From positions 1-64,000 of the forward strand of contig NZ_SSON01000059.1 in NCBI RefSeq assembly GCF_029871245.1: a DNA stretch of 64,000 bases, read 5' to 3'. Position numbers and translations under genes: made by a program. The notes beneath the pieces are model-generated. The model was not told the origin of the DNA, did no database searches, and saw nothing but the letters and a program-made list of their open reading frames with translations. The DNA comes from Pseudomonas sp. BN102 (GTDB lineage: Bacteria; Pseudomonadota; Gammaproteobacteria; Pseudomonadales; Pseudomonadaceae). Of the stretch, positions 1 to 10,569 are shown piece after piece. Position 1 is the first letter of the stretch; each line of letters opens with the position of its first letter.

Positions 1-1805
<1,805 letters not shown>

Positions 1806-1861
1806 GGGATCGACTCCTGGCAATGAGTGGGTTGGAACGAGAGCAGGATTTCCATTGCCGA

Positions 1862-2893
1862 CTAGCTGCTCTCGCGGACCATCAGCTCGAAGCCCATGTC
1901 CTGGACCGGCTCCTCGATCACCTTGCCGGCGATCAGGGCGAGTATCTGCTCGGCCGCACGGCGGCCGATGGCTTCCCGCGGGGTGCGGATGCTGCTGAGG
2001 CGCGGCACCATGAAGGCAGAACTGGGAAGGTCGTTGAAACCGAGTACCGCGACCTGCTCGGGAATCTTCACGCCGAGGCGCATGGCCTCCAGCAAGGCAC
2101 CCTGGGCCAGGTCGTCGTTACCGAAGAAGATGCCGTCGATCTCGGGATGGCTGGTCAGCAACTGGGTGAAAATCTCCCCGCCCAGACCGACGGACGATGG
2201 CCGCGGCGTCAGCATCTCCAGGCTCGGGTCATAGACCCCGGCCTTCTGCAGGGCGCGGCGGAATCCTTCGCCACGCAACAGAGTACGCTGGTCGAGCTGT
2301 GCGCCGACGAACGCCAGGCGTTTGCGCCCGCGCGACAGCAGATGTTCCGCCGCCGTTGCGCCCGCCTGCAGCTGCGAGAAGCCCACGCAATGCAGCCCTG
2401 ACCCCGCGTCCAGATCCATCATGTAGACACAGGGAGTGCCGCTGGCCTCGATCATCCGCCGCGCGCTTTCGGTCCGCTCGAAACCGGTGAGCAGCAAGCC
2501 GCGCGGCTGGTAGGCCAGGTAGTTGCGGATCAGGTCTTCTTCCTCGTCGCGGGAGTAGTGGAAGTTTCCGATCAGCACTTCCAGGCCCTTGGGACGCAGC
2601 ACTCCGTGAATGGCTTCGAGGGTGTCGACGAACAGCTGGTTCGACAGCGAGGGCACCAGCACCACCACCGACTGGCTCTGGGCGGATGCCAGGGCGCGCG
2701 CCGCGGGGTTGACCACATAGCCCAGCTCGCGGGCGGCCTCGCGGACTTTCAGCGCCAGGTCCTCGGCAACCGTGGTGATGCCGCGCAGGGCCCTGGAGGC
2801 CGTGATCGGACTGACGCCGGCGCGCCGTGCCACCTCGTTGAGGGTGGGCCGCCCCGTCGTGCGGGTATTCTTTTCGTTGTTGGCGGATGTCAT
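1862..2893 (-). CDS. gntR: LacI-family gluconate utilisation repressor GntR
   Basis: This 343-residue regulator has an N-terminal LacI helix-turn-helix ([20 protein letters not shown], about residues 18-37), followed by a periplasmic-binding-protein-like effector domain ([13 protein letters not shown] onward). It faces away from gntK and gntP and most likely represses them and itself until gluconate or 6-phosphogluconate is present. I chose the ATG at 2893 (MTSANNEK), with AAGCAGG just upstream. A TTG 15 bp further out is possible but lacks a ribosome binding site. An operator-like palindrome lies 34 bp upstream of the start. Identity as GntR rests on family and context (gntK, gntP and edd adjacent). 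Confidence 0.92.
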   Translation of the reverse strand: MTSANNEKNTRTTGRPTLNEVARRAGVSPITASRALRGITTVAEDLALKVREAARELGYVVNPAARALASAQSQSVVVLVPSLSNQLFVDTLEAIHGVLRPKGLEVLIGNFHYSRDEEEDLIRNYLAYQPRGLLLTGFERTESARRMIEASGTPCVYMMDLDAGSGLHCVGFSQLQAGATAAEHLLSRGRKRLAFVGAQLDQRTLLRGEGFRRALQKAGVYDPSLEMLTPRPSSVGLGGEIFTQLLTSHPEIDGIFFGNDDLAQGALLEAMRLGVKIPEQVAVLGFNDLPSSAFMVPRLSSIRTPREAIGRRAAEQILALIAGKVIEEPVQDMGFELMVRESS

Positions 2894-2926
2894 GGGCCTG
2901 CTTGTCAAACAAAAAATCAGACATTA

Positions 2927-2940
2927 AGGTAGCGCTGTCT
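2927..2940. promoter_or_regulatory. GntR-type operator 1 (gntR promoter)
   Basis: The 14 bp AGGTAGCGCTGTCT differ by one base from the sites at 3074-3087 and 3649-3662. The position just upstream of gntR suggests autoregulation. The core TAGCGCT matches what I recall of the P. aeruginosa GntR operator. Confidence 0.7.
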
Positions 2941-3073
2941 CGGCGATTCGGCAATTGCCTGATCACATCTGACCGCCTGATCAGTTCGAGAATGCCCCTA
3001 CGGCATTAGCGGCAATCCACAAAAATGACAAAATGCGGCGACACGGCCTGCTTTTCGTGATTTAGATTCGGAA

Positions 3074-3087
3074 AGATAGCGCTGTCT
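3074..3087. promoter_or_regulatory. GntR-type operator 2 (gntK promoter)
   Basis: AGATAGCGCTGTCT is a near-perfect palindrome (one mismatch from AGATAGCGCTATCT). It lies 17 bp upstream of the gntK start and is the exact reverse complement of operator 3, so a shared repressor is likely. Confidence 0.8.
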
Positions 3088-3104
3088 CCGCCCAGAGGTG
3101 CCAC

Positions 3105-3626
3105 ATGGTTCAACCCATCAATGCGCTCGTGATCATGGGCGTTTGCGGTTGCGGCAAGTCCAGCGTCAGCCACGCGTTGTGCGTGCGCAGCGGCGCTGTC
3201 GCCATCGAAGGCGACGCCTTCCACCCCCCGGAAAACATCCGCAAGATGAGCGCCGGAATCCCCCTCTCCGACCACGACCGCGCAGGCTGGCTGAGCCGCC
3301 TGGGCGACGAGTTGCGCCTGGCCGTCGAAGCCGGGCAGCGCCCGGTGCTGACCTGCTCGGCCCTGAAGTTGTGCTATCGGGAGCGGCTGCGCGCCGCAGT
3401 CCCCGGCGTCGCCTTCGTATTCCTCGAACTGACCCCCGAGGTCGCCGCCCGGCGCGTCGCCCACCGCCCGGGCCATTTCATGCCGGCGACCATGATCGAC
3501 AGCCAGTTCGAAGCCCTGGAGCCGCCGCTGGGCGAGCCTCTGACCCTGGTCCTGGACGCGACACAGGATGTCGAACGGCTGGCCGAAGCCGCCCACCATT
3601 GGTGGCTCGACCATACTCCGGCGTAA
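3105..3626 (+). CDS. gntK: Gluconokinase
   Basis: This 173-residue cytoplasmic kinase phosphorylates gluconate to 6-phosphogluconate with ATP and so feeds Edd. It has the thermoresistant gluconokinase (GntK/AAA-like) layout: a P-loop GVCGCGKS at residues 12-19, then EGDAFHPPENIRKMSAGIPLSDHDRAGWL, which contains the gluconate-binding region, and the lid sequence AHRPGHFMPATMIDSQFEALE. Full length for the family. It is divergent from gntR and 79 bp ahead of gntP, with an operator in front of each gene, so each may have its own regulated promoter. Confidence 0.95.
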   Translation: MVQPINALVIMGVCGCGKSSVSHALCVRSGAVAIEGDAFHPPENIRKMSAGIPLSDHDRAGWLSRLGDELRLAVEAGQRPVLTCSALKLCYRERLRAAVPGVAFVFLELTPEVAARRVAHRPGHFMPATMIDSQFEALEPPLGEPLTLVLDATQDVERLAEAAHHWWLDHTPA

Positions 3627-3648
3627 CCGGCCAAGCTTTGCCCTACAA

Positions 3649-3662
3649 AGACAGCGCTATCT
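3649..3662. promoter_or_regulatory. GntR-type operator 3 (gntP promoter)
   Basis: AGACAGCGCTATCT lies between gntK and gntP, 43 bp upstream of the gntP start. It is the exact reverse complement of operator 2. Its presence inside the presumed operon implies separate control of the permease. Confidence 0.8.
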
Positions 3663-3705
3663 CAAGCGGCGCCCGTCCACAACAATGACAATATGAGAAC
3701 TCTCC

Positions 3706-5058
3706 ATGCTTGCCATCTCCCATGACACCTTTCTACTGCTGGATGCAGTGGTCACCATCATTGGCCTGATCGTCCTGATTACCCGCTTCAAGTTTCACCC
3801 CTTCATTGCACTAATCATTGCTGCGATCTTCCTCGGCCTGACGTCTGGAATGCCGGTAGAGAAAATCGTCAAATCCTTTCAGGAAGGCTTCGGCGGCGTC
3901 CTCGGCTTTGTCGGCGTGATCCTGGCGCTGGGCACCATGCTCGGCAAGTTGATGGCCGAATCCGGCGGTGCCGACCAGATCGCCCGCACGCTGATCCAGG
4001 CATTCGGAAAAGAGCGCGTCCAGTGGTCGATGATGTTCGCGGCCTTCCTGGTTGGGATCCCGCTGTTCTTCGAGATCGGTTTCGTCCTGCTGATACCCCT
4101 GGTGTTCATCGTCGCGCGGCGTACCGGGGTGTCGCTGATCAAGATCGGCATCCCGCTGCTCGCCGGCCTCTCCGTGGTCCACGGCCTGGTGCCGCCGCAC
4201 CCGGGCCCACTGCTGGCCATCGGCGTGTTCGGCGCGGACATCGGCAAGACCATCCTCTATGGCCTGATCGTCGCCCTGCCGACGGCCATCATTGCCGGCC
4301 CGCTGTTTGGCAGCCTGATCGCACGCCGCATCCCTGGCAGCCCCTCGCCTGAGCTGGTGGAGCAACTCGCCCACGAACCGGAAGCCAGCAACCTGCCGAG
4401 CTTTGGCGTGACCCTGATCACCGTGCTGCTGCCGGTGTTCCTGATGCTGCTGAAGACCTTCGCCGACGTCGTGCTTCCCGAAGGGCACATGGCTCGCGCC
4501 TGGATGGACATGATCGGCCACCCCATCAGCGCCCTGCTCCTCGCCCTGCTGCTGGCGCTCTACACCTTCGGCCATGCCCGCGGCTTCTCCTCCAAGCGCC
4601 TGCTCAAGCTGCTGGACGAGAGCCTCGCCCCCACCGCCGCGATCGTGCTGATCATCGGCGCCGGCGGCGGCTTCAAGCAGATGCTGGTGTCCAGCGGCGT
4701 GGGCGATGTGATCGGCCACCTGGCGGTGAATGCGCAGATATCGCCGATCCTCCTCGCCTGGCTGGTGGCGGCGCTGATCCGCATCGCCACCGGTTCGGCG
4801 ACGGTGGCCACCATCACCGGCGCCGGCATCGTGGTGCCCGTGGTCGAGCTGATTCCCGGGGTCAACCGAGAGCTGCTGGTCCTGGCCACTGGTGCTGGCT
4901 CGCTGATCCTCTCCCACGTGAACGACGCCGGCTTCTGGCTGGTCAAGCAGTACTTCAATATGAGCGTGAGCGAAACCTTCAAGACCTGGACGGCCATGGA
5001 AACCATCCTGTCCGTGGTCGGCCTGGTATTCATCCTGCTGCTCTCGCTGGTGGTCTGA
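3706..5058 (+). CDS. gntP: Gluconate:H+ symporter (GntP family)
   Basis: This 450-residue inner-membrane permease imports gluconate. It belongs to the GntP/GntT family: alternating hydrophobic helices throughout, the conserved GIPLFFEIGFVLLIPLVFIVARRT segment near residue 118, VHGLVPPHPGPLLAIGVFGAD near 155, and the C-terminal IATGSATVATITGAGIVVPV. Length is typical for the family. It has its own operator-like site upstream and ends just before a strong hairpin shared with the convergent MHS transporter gene. The substrate gluconate is inferred from the adjoining kinase and repressor. Confidence 0.93.
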   Translation: MLAISHDTFLLLDAVVTIIGLIVLITRFKFHPFIALIIAAIFLGLTSGMPVEKIVKSFQEGFGGVLGFVGVILALGTMLGKLMAESGGADQIARTLIQAFGKERVQWSMMFAAFLVGIPLFFEIGFVLLIPLVFIVARRTGVSLIKIGIPLLAGLSVVHGLVPPHPGPLLAIGVFGADIGKTILYGLIVALPTAIIAGPLFGSLIARRIPGSPSPELVEQLAHEPEASNLPSFGVTLITVLLPVFLMLLKTFADVVLPEGHMARAWMDMIGHPISALLLALLLALYTFGHARGFSSKRLLKLLDESLAPTAAIVLIIGAGGGFKQMLVSSGVGDVIGHLAVNAQISPILLAWLVAALIRIATGSATVATITGAGIVVPVVELIPGVNRELLVLATGAGSLILSHVNDAGFWLVKQYFNMSVSETFKTWTAMETILSVVGLVFILLLSLVV

Positions 5059-5069
5059 GCGCCAGCAAG

Positions 5070-5091
5070 GCCCCTCCCCTGCGGGAGGGGC
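5070..5091. terminator. Bidirectional hairpin between gntP and MHS transporter
   Basis: A 9-bp perfect stem (GCCCCTCCC / GGGAGGGGC) with a CTGC loop lies between two convergent stop codons. There is no long T tract on either side, so efficiency is uncertain. Confidence 0.6.
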
Positions 5092-5098
5092 TGCCGGC

Positions 5099-6424
5099 TC
5101 AGTCGGCCGCGCAGGCCCCGGGCGCCCAGGTCTGCTCGTCGATCTCGGCCATGCCGAGGTGCGCGGTCTCCCTGAGAAGCAGGGAACAGATCGCCACGAT
5201 GCTCAGCGCGAAGGCGCCATACAGGGCCACGCCGAACGGGTTGTTGCCCGTAGCGATGAGGATCGCCGTCGCAATGCTCGACGCCGTGCCGCCGCCCAGC
5301 GCGGCGCCGATCTGGTAGGACGCGGACATCCCCGAGTAACGCACCGCCTGCGGGAACTGCTCGGCGAGGAAAGCGGGAATCGGCCCCTGGGTCGCCCCCA
5401 TGAAGGCGCCGACCACGACGTAGGCCGCGATCGAGATCAGCATGCTCTTCATGCCCACCAGCGGGAAAAACAGGAAGAAGCCCATGGCCATGATCAGCGA
5501 GCCGAGGACCATCACCTTGCGCCGTCCGATCCGGTCGGATAGCAGGGCGAACAGCGGCGCGGTGATGATGATGGCTATCGACAACGCCAGGTCGAAGATG
5601 AGCGCATCGGTGCTGCCGTAGCCGAGCTGGGTCGCATAGGCGAGGAAGAAGGTGCTGCCGATGTAAGCGATGGTCACGTAGCCGAAGGCGATGCCCGTGC
5701 ACAGCAGCATTTCCCGTGGGCGGGAACGCAGCGCCTCCACCAGTGGAATACGCGCCTCTTCCTTTTGCTCGGGCTTTTCCTTCAGTGGGTTCTGCAGCCT
5801 GGCGTACAGCCCGATTAGCACCAGGATCCCACCCAGCCAGAAGGGAATTCGCCAGGCGAAGCTGGCCAGGTCCGCGTCGAACGCTGTGCTGACCAGGGCG
5901 AAGACCGAGGAACCGAGCAGGCCGCCGATGCCGATCCCCATGCTCGTGAAGCTGCCCCACAGGCCGCGCCGACCGGGCGGTGCCGATTCGATGCCGAACA
6001 GCGCGGCACCGCCCCACTCGCCGCCGGCCGCGAAACCCTGGACCAGCCGCAGCAGCACCAGCAGCGCCGGCGCGGCCAGGCCGATGGCGTCGTAGCCGGG
6101 CAGGCAGCCGATCAGCAGCGTGCTCAGGCCCATCAGCAACAGCGTGACCACGAGCACCTTCTGCCGACCGACCTTGTCGCCGTAATGGCCGAAGACCATG
6201 CCGCCCAGCGGGCGGGCGAAGAAGCCCGCACCGAATGCGCCGAAGGCCACCAGGGTGCCGGTGAGGGGGTCCATGTCCGGAAAGAACACCTGCGGAAAGA
6301 CCAGCGCGGCAGCGATTCCGTAGATCACGAAATCGTAGAACTCCAGCGCTGTGCCCATGCCCGATACGAAGAATGTCCTCAGCGCGGATTGCGAACCCGC
6401 CACTCTTTGAGCTGATTTACCCAT
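5099..6424 (-). CDS. MHS-family MFS transporter
   Basis: This 441-residue protein is a metabolite:H+ symporter-type member of the major facilitator superfamily. It begins with the family hallmark GMGTALEFYDFVIYG in the first helix, has the RxxGGMVFGHYGDKVGRQKVL loop 2-3 motif, and a second DRIGRRKVMVLG motif in the second half, with about 12 hydrophobic segments. It is the last gene of a three-gene run (amidohydrolase, C45 acyltransferase, transporter), 114 bp after the C45 gene. It may import the substrate or export a product of those hydrolases. The substrate cannot be named. Confidence 0.85.
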   Translation of the reverse strand: MGKSAQRVAGSQSALRTFFVSGMGTALEFYDFVIYGIAAALVFPQVFFPDMDPLTGTLVAFGAFGAGFFARPLGGMVFGHYGDKVGRQKVLVVTLLLMGLSTLLIGCLPGYDAIGLAAPALLVLLRLVQGFAAGGEWGGAALFGIESAPPGRRGLWGSFTSMGIGIGGLLGSSVFALVSTAFDADLASFAWRIPFWLGGILVLIGLYARLQNPLKEKPEQKEEARIPLVEALRSRPREMLLCTGIAFGYVTIAYIGSTFFLAYATQLGYGSTDALIFDLALSIAIIITAPLFALLSDRIGRRKVMVLGSLIMAMGFFLFFPLVGMKSMLISIAAYVVVGAFMGATQGPIPAFLAEQFPQAVRYSGMSASYQIGAALGGGTASSIATAILIATGNNPFGVALYGAFALSIVAICSLLLRETAHLGMAEIDEQTWAPGACAAD

Positions 6425-6538
6425 TTGGCTTTCCCATCTTGTATTTGTTGGGGAGATTGCGTGTGGCCGGCCGCGAAACCTGGCCGGCCTGGAGGACCGC
6501 AGGGGCGCCAGGGCGCGCCCGCGGCTTGAAATCAGGCC

Positions 6539-7615
6539 TCAGAAGCGCACATGGCCATTGCCGGCGAGAAACTTCGGGTTGCCGGCGGCGTAATCCAGTG
6601 CGAAGTCCTGGGTGTCGATGCCGATGGTCAGCAGGGTTTCCCAGCGCTCTTTCGGCGGCTGGCTCATGTCCGGGTGGAAGCAGATCGGCGCGTCGTTGCC
6701 GGCGGCGCCGCACATGGCGTCAGCACGGGCCGCCAGTTCGAGCGCGGTCATGCCGGCCAGCTCGCCGTTCACATGGTCGAGACGGGCGTAGGTGGTGGAG
6801 ACGTCCGGAGTGCGTTCGCCACGGCTCAGGGCGCCGTCGAGGAAATGGTTGGTGTGGGTGATCCAGCCATCCGCGCGCGGCGACACCACCGCGGTCGCCT
6901 CCCTGGAGAGCTCGATGCTCGCCGCCCGTGGCGCCGCATCCTGGCGGGAGAAAACCGTCAGCACAGTCGAGGCACTGACCCGCGCGGTGCGCGCCAGGGC
7001 GATGGCCTCCTCCACGCTGGTGGCCTCCTCCAGGATGCGCCGCGCGATGGCATGCACCGGCACGCCACCGCTGTCGTTGTCGCTGGCGTGGTGGAGAATG
7101 TTGAAGTGCAGCCCGAGACCGGCGCTGTTCACCCCGATCTTGCCAAGCATGCCGAACTCGGTGAACAGCTTGACGCTGATGCCGGAGCTGGCCGTGAGCT
7201 GCAGCATCAGGCCGTGTGGCACCAGGGAGTCGTGCCAGTCCCAGGTCTGGATGGTCCGGGGTACCTGAGGGCCGGCCGGCGCGAATACCGCAGTCGAGCA
7301 TTCCCCTTCGGTGGACGCCGGCATCACCGCGAGGATTTCCGTGCGGGCGTTCAGGCTCGCCAGTTGCCACAGCGGCAGCCGGGCGCCATCGGCGATGGCA
7401 CAGACTTCCTGGGCAAGGCTGGGGCTCCAGGCTTCCAGCGCGCCCAGGCTGGCCTCACCGAGGGAGCGCACGCGCTCGGGAGCGACGCCCACCTGGGAGA
7501 AGAAATCCAGATAGAGCGACACCGTTTGGCGAATCTGCTCGGCCCAGGTTTCCCCGATCTGCCGTCCGCGAATGTGCGGGTCCAGGGTGTCGGTCACGAA
7601 GGAATGAACTTTCAC
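6539..7615 (-). CDS. C45-family autoproteolytic acyltransferase/amidase
   Basis: This 358-residue protein resembles the acyl-CoA:6-aminopenicillanate acyltransferase (C45, Ntn-hydrolase) family, whose fungal member is also about 357 residues. In that family a Cys becomes the N-terminal nucleophile after self-cleavage. Here the candidate is C106 in GECSTAVFA, followed by TWDWHDSL and, later, NSAGLGLHFNIL and THTNHFLDG, all characteristic. The start ATG at 7615 follows the amidohydrolase gene by 87 bp on the same strand. It probably hydrolyses or transfers an acyl group on an amide; the substrate is unknown. The adjoining YtcJ-like amidohydrolase and MHS transporter suggest a scavenging pathway for an N-acyl compound. 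Confidence 0.8.
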   Translation of the reverse strand: MKVHSFVTDTLDPHIRGRQIGETWAEQIRQTVSLYLDFFSQVGVAPERVRSLGEASLGALEAWSPSLAQEVCAIADGARLPLWQLASLNARTEILAVMPASTEGECSTAVFAPAGPQVPRTIQTWDWHDSLVPHGLMLQLTASSGISVKLFTEFGMLGKIGVNSAGLGLHFNILHHASDNDSGGVPVHAIARRILEEATSVEEAIALARTARVSASTVLTVFSRQDAAPRAASIELSREATAVVSPRADGWITHTNHFLDGALSRGERTPDVSTTYARLDHVNGELAGMTALELAARADAMCGAAGNDAPICFHPDMSQPPKERWETLLTIGIDTQDFALDYAAGNPKFLAGNGHVRF

Positions 7616-7651
7616 TGCTAGCTTCCTATTTTCACTGCGAATGCACCGCCG

Positions 7652-7683
7652 GAAGGCACCCCTCGTGTGAGGGGGGCGCCTTC
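7652..7683 (-). terminator. Hairpin between amidohydrolase and C45 genes
   Basis: GAAGGC and GCGCCTTC arms enclose a CCCCTC-GTGT-GAGGGG stem with a small bulge. It lies in the 87-bp gap between two co-directional genes, so it may attenuate transcription or stabilise mRNA rather than end it. Confidence 0.4.
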
Positions 7684-7702
7684 AACCGTGCGCTTGGGTA
7701 AG

Positions 7703-9430
7703 TCAGGGGGTTATGGAGAAGACTTCGCGGCCGGCGAAGAAGGTCTTGAGCACCTGGGTGTCGCGCAGGGCTTCGGGCTCGACCTGGAATACGTCGCGGT
7801 CGAGCAGGATCATGTCGGCCTGCTTGCCCGGCTTGAGCGAGCCGATCTCGCTGTCCAGGCGGATGGCGCGCGCGGCATCAAGGGTGTAAGCCTGGAACAT
7901 GGTCTCGCGGTCGATGCCTTCGGTGGCGTTGAGCACGCCCTTCGGCCCCGTGCGGCTCACCGCCTGGTAGATGGCCTTCCAGGGATCGGCCGTGGTGATG
8001 GGCCAGTCGCTGGCGCCGGCGATGGTGGCGCCGTGCTTCAGCAGCGAGCGGGCTGGGTAGGAGTACTGGAAGGCCATGGCGCTGACGTAGGGTTTCACCA
8101 GGTCCATGCTCGCCTCGTCGGCGCTGGCCCAGTAGAGCTGCATGGAGGCGATGACATCCAGGGGCTTGAAGCGGGCGAACTCCTTCGGGTTGACCATCTG
8201 CAGGTGGGTGATGGAGTGCGGGATTCCGCTTTGGCGGGCCTTGCGCGCCTGTTCGATGCCATTGAGCGACTCGCGCACCGCACGGTCGCCGATGGCGTGG
8301 ATGTGCACCAGCCAGCCACGGGCATCGGCGGCGCTGACCAGCTCGCCGAAATGCGCGGGTTCGATCAGCAGTTCACCCGACTGCTTCGAGTTCGAATAGG
8401 GCTCCAGCATGGCGGCGCTCTGCGCCGGGATTTCCGCCACGCCGTCGGCGAAGACCTTGATGCCGGGCAGCGTCAGGTTGGGAATGCCCTTGAACTGCTG
8501 GCGCACCTTGTCCAGGGCAGCGAGGTCGGCAGGAGCGGCTTTCGAGTCGGCCATCAACAGCGCGGCAACGTGGGCCGTCAGCTCACCCCGCTCGGCCAGC
8601 GCCTTGTAGATCGGCAGGACGCCGACAGACGCGTTGTTCACCTCGCCCCCGGGTATCTCGTTGGCGATGGGTTCCATCCAGCCGGTGATGCCGAGGCGCT
8701 TGTAGTGCTCCAGGGCAGCCCGGCCGCCGGCCATCAGCTCCGCCTCGGTGGGTGGTGGCAGCAGTTCCTGTACCGGGTAGAGGCCGGCGTCGACCAGGAA
8801 GCCGTTGGGGCGTCCATCCGGGTGATGGCCGATGGTGGCCAACTCCTCACCCTTCAGCGATTTCACCTTGGCTGTGTCGATCCCGGCGCGCTCGAGCATG
8901 GCCGCGTTCGCCCAGCCGGTGTGCAGGTCCCAACCGACGAAGAGGATCGGCAGGTCCGCCCACTCGCCCTGGTTGAAGCGTTGCTCGAACTGCTCCACCT
9001 GGCTCCAGTAGGTCGAAGGCAGTCCGCCGATGCTGAGGAAATCGCCATGCTTCGCCTTGCCGTCTTCGCGCCATTGGCGCAGGCGCTGCTCCAGTTCGTC
9101 CATCGACAGCATCTGTCCATCGAGGTTGGCCTGCTGCAATTGCAGGCCACCCTTGATGACATGGGCGTGGGAGTCGATGAAGCCCGGCATCAATACCTTG
9201 CCGCCCAGGTCGAGCACGCGGGTGCCGGCTTGCTTGCGGCGCAATACCTCGCTATCGGAGCCGACGGCCAGGACCTTGCCGTTCTCGATGGCCACCGCCT
9301 GCTGCAGGGCTTGCCCCGGCTCGGCGGTGTAGACCTTGCCGTTGTGGAGGATGAGGTCGACAGCAGCCATAGTTTCCTGGCAGGAACAGACCAGTGCGGT
9401 AGAGAACACCAAGGGGAATAGCGACTTCAT
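7703..9430 (-). CDS. Exported YtcJ-like amidohydrolase (Amidohydro_3)
   Basis: This 575-residue metal-dependent hydrolase starts at ATG 9430 (MKSLFPLVFSTALVCSC), chosen because a signal peptide follows directly; it probably ends near TMAA about residue 23. Metal-binding motifs of the amidohydrolase superfamily are visible: GFIDSHAHV (H88, H90), VHIHAIGDRAV in the middle, and GASDWPI near the C-terminus. YtcJ-like enzymes hydrolyse amides or N-acyl compounds; the exact substrate is unknown. It is divergent from a LysR gene 106 bp away with an 8-bp inverted repeat in between, and is followed on the same strand by a C45 acyltransferase and an MHS transporter, probably one operon. Confidence 0.85.
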   Translation of the reverse strand: MKSLFPLVFSTALVCSCQETMAAVDLILHNGKVYTAEPGQALQQAVAIENGKVLAVGSDSEVLRRKQAGTRVLDLGGKVLMPGFIDSHAHVIKGGLQLQQANLDGQMLSMDELEQRLRQWREDGKAKHGDFLSIGGLPSTYWSQVEQFEQRFNQGEWADLPILFVGWDLHTGWANAAMLERAGIDTAKVKSLKGEELATIGHHPDGRPNGFLVDAGLYPVQELLPPPTEAELMAGGRAALEHYKRLGITGWMEPIANEIPGGEVNNASVGVLPIYKALAERGELTAHVAALLMADSKAAPADLAALDKVRQQFKGIPNLTLPGIKVFADGVAEIPAQSAAMLEPYSNSKQSGELLIEPAHFGELVSAADARGWLVHIHAIGDRAVRESLNGIEQARKARQSGIPHSITHLQMVNPKEFARFKPLDVIASMQLYWASADEASMDLVKPYVSAMAFQYSYPARSLLKHGATIAGASDWPITTADPWKAIYQAVSRTGPKGVLNATEGIDRETMFQAYTLDAARAIRLDSEIGSLKPGKQADMILLDRDVFQVEPEALRDTQVLKTFFAGREVFSITP

Positions 9431-9449
9431 GAGGGCGCCTTCGATTTTT

Positions 9450-9472
9450 GTTAGTCTGGAGCAAAGACTAAC
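9450..9472. promoter_or_regulatory. LysR-type operator, amidohydrolase/LysR intergenic
   Basis: Perfect 8-bp inverted repeats GTTAGTCT and AGACTAAC are separated by 7 bp. They lie 19 bp from the amidohydrolase start and 64 bp from the LysR start. This fits an operator for the divergent LysR protein. Confidence 0.7.
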
Positions 9473-9536
9473 CAAACCATGGGCACGGCAGAATGCTGAA
9501 TCCCGCACAACTTCTTTTCCCGACAGGAATAGGTTG

Positions 9537-10457
9537 ATGGACAAACTGAGCGCACTGAATATGTTTGTCGCCACGGCCGAGCACGGCAATTTCAGCCGTG
9601 CCGCCGAGCAGCTCGGCAAGACGCCCTCCGCCCTGACCAAGGCCGTCGCGCAACTCGAAGACGAGCTGGGCGCACGCCTGTTCGAACGCACCACCCGGCG
9701 CATGGCGCTGACCGAAGCCGGGCAGATCTACCTGGAAGGCGCCCGTCAGGCGCTGATGCAGTTGCAGCTTGCCAGCGAGGGCGTGGAGCAGTTGCAGCAC
9801 GAACTGCGCGGCGGCCTGCGCATCACCGCCCCGCCCTCCTTCGGTCCGGCCTTCCTCAATCAGGTGTGCTGCCGCTATCTGCGCGCCCATCCGCAAGTGC
9901 ATCTGGAGGTGGAACTGAGCGACACCTTCGTCGACCTGGTGGACGGCGGCTACGACCTCGCCCTGCGCGATGGGCCGATCGACCAGCCGGGCGTGATCGC
10001 CCAGCCGCTGGTGGAAAACCGCATCCTGCTCTGCGCGAGTCCGGCCTACCTGGCGCGCAAGGGCGAGGATGTGACACTGGAGAACTATCAGCAGCATGAC
10101 TGGCTGATCTTCCGCCATCCCCTGCTCAACCGGCATTTCTGGTGGGTGATGCGCGGCGACCAGCGCATCCGCCTCGCCCAGCCCACACCACGCCTGGCCA
10201 GCGACAATTACGACTTCCTCCTCGCTTGCCTGCTGGATGGCCAGGGTCTGCAGTTCCTCCCGCAATGGAGCGCCGCGCCCTACCTCGCCCGCGGCGAGCT
10301 GGTGGAAGTAATGCCCGAGTACTGGCGCGAACCCAGCGCCTTCGGGCCCTGGATCTACCTGCTCTACCTGGCCCACCGGCGCAACACGCGCAAGGTCAAG
10401 GTGTTCATCGAGTTCCTGAAAGAGCATTGGCGGGAAGGCGGGGGCGATCAGGGTTGA
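9537..10457 (+). CDS. LysR-family regulator (CrgA/AaeR-like group)
   Basis: This 306-residue transcription factor has an N-terminal winged helix (MDKLSALNMFVATAEHGNFS, FERTTRRMALTEAG at residues 43-56) and a LysR effector domain beginning near LRGGLRITAPPSFG. The start ATG at 9537 has GACAGGAATAGG upstream. It is transcribed away from the amidohydrolase operon and probably controls it through the inverted repeat in the shared promoter. The FVDLVDGGYDLALRDG segment is typical of LysR proteins that have a DALxxNRL-type homologue. The inducer is unknown. Confidence 0.9.
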   Translation: MDKLSALNMFVATAEHGNFSRAAEQLGKTPSALTKAVAQLEDELGARLFERTTRRMALTEAGQIYLEGARQALMQLQLASEGVEQLQHELRGGLRITAPPSFGPAFLNQVCCRYLRAHPQVHLEVELSDTFVDLVDGGYDLALRDGPIDQPGVIAQPLVENRILLCASPAYLARKGEDVTLENYQQHDWLIFRHPLLNRHFWWVMRGDQRIRLAQPTPRLASDNYDFLLACLLDGQGLQFLPQWSAAPYLARGELVEVMPEYWREPSAFGPWIYLLYLAHRRNTRKVKVFIEFLKEHWREGGGDQG

Positions 10458-10522
10458 GGCGGCGTCTCCAAAAACGTGTGAAGGGACGAACCCTCAGCAC
10501 TGGAACCTGCGATACCCATCAA

Positions 10523-10542
10523 ACGGGGGCGTCCGCCCCCGT
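10523..10542. terminator. Hairpin after LysR gene
   Basis: An 8-bp perfect stem (ACGGGGGC / GCCCCCGT) with a GTCC loop lies between the convergent LysR and 10570-10911 genes. There is no clear T tract. Confidence 0.5.
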
Positions 10543-10569
10543 CAATTGGCGAACAATCTGTCTACTGCC

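Noticed and set aside
4560-6017. Minus-strand ORF of 485 codons spanning the gntP end and the MHS gene
   Set aside because: It runs antisense to gntP and out of frame with the transporter; composition is typical of a high-GC shadow frame.
7667-9421. Plus-strand ORF of 584 codons opposite the amidohydrolase
   Set aside because: His-, Val- and Gly-rich shadow frame; the opposite strand encodes a clear amidohydrolase with signal peptide and metal motifs.
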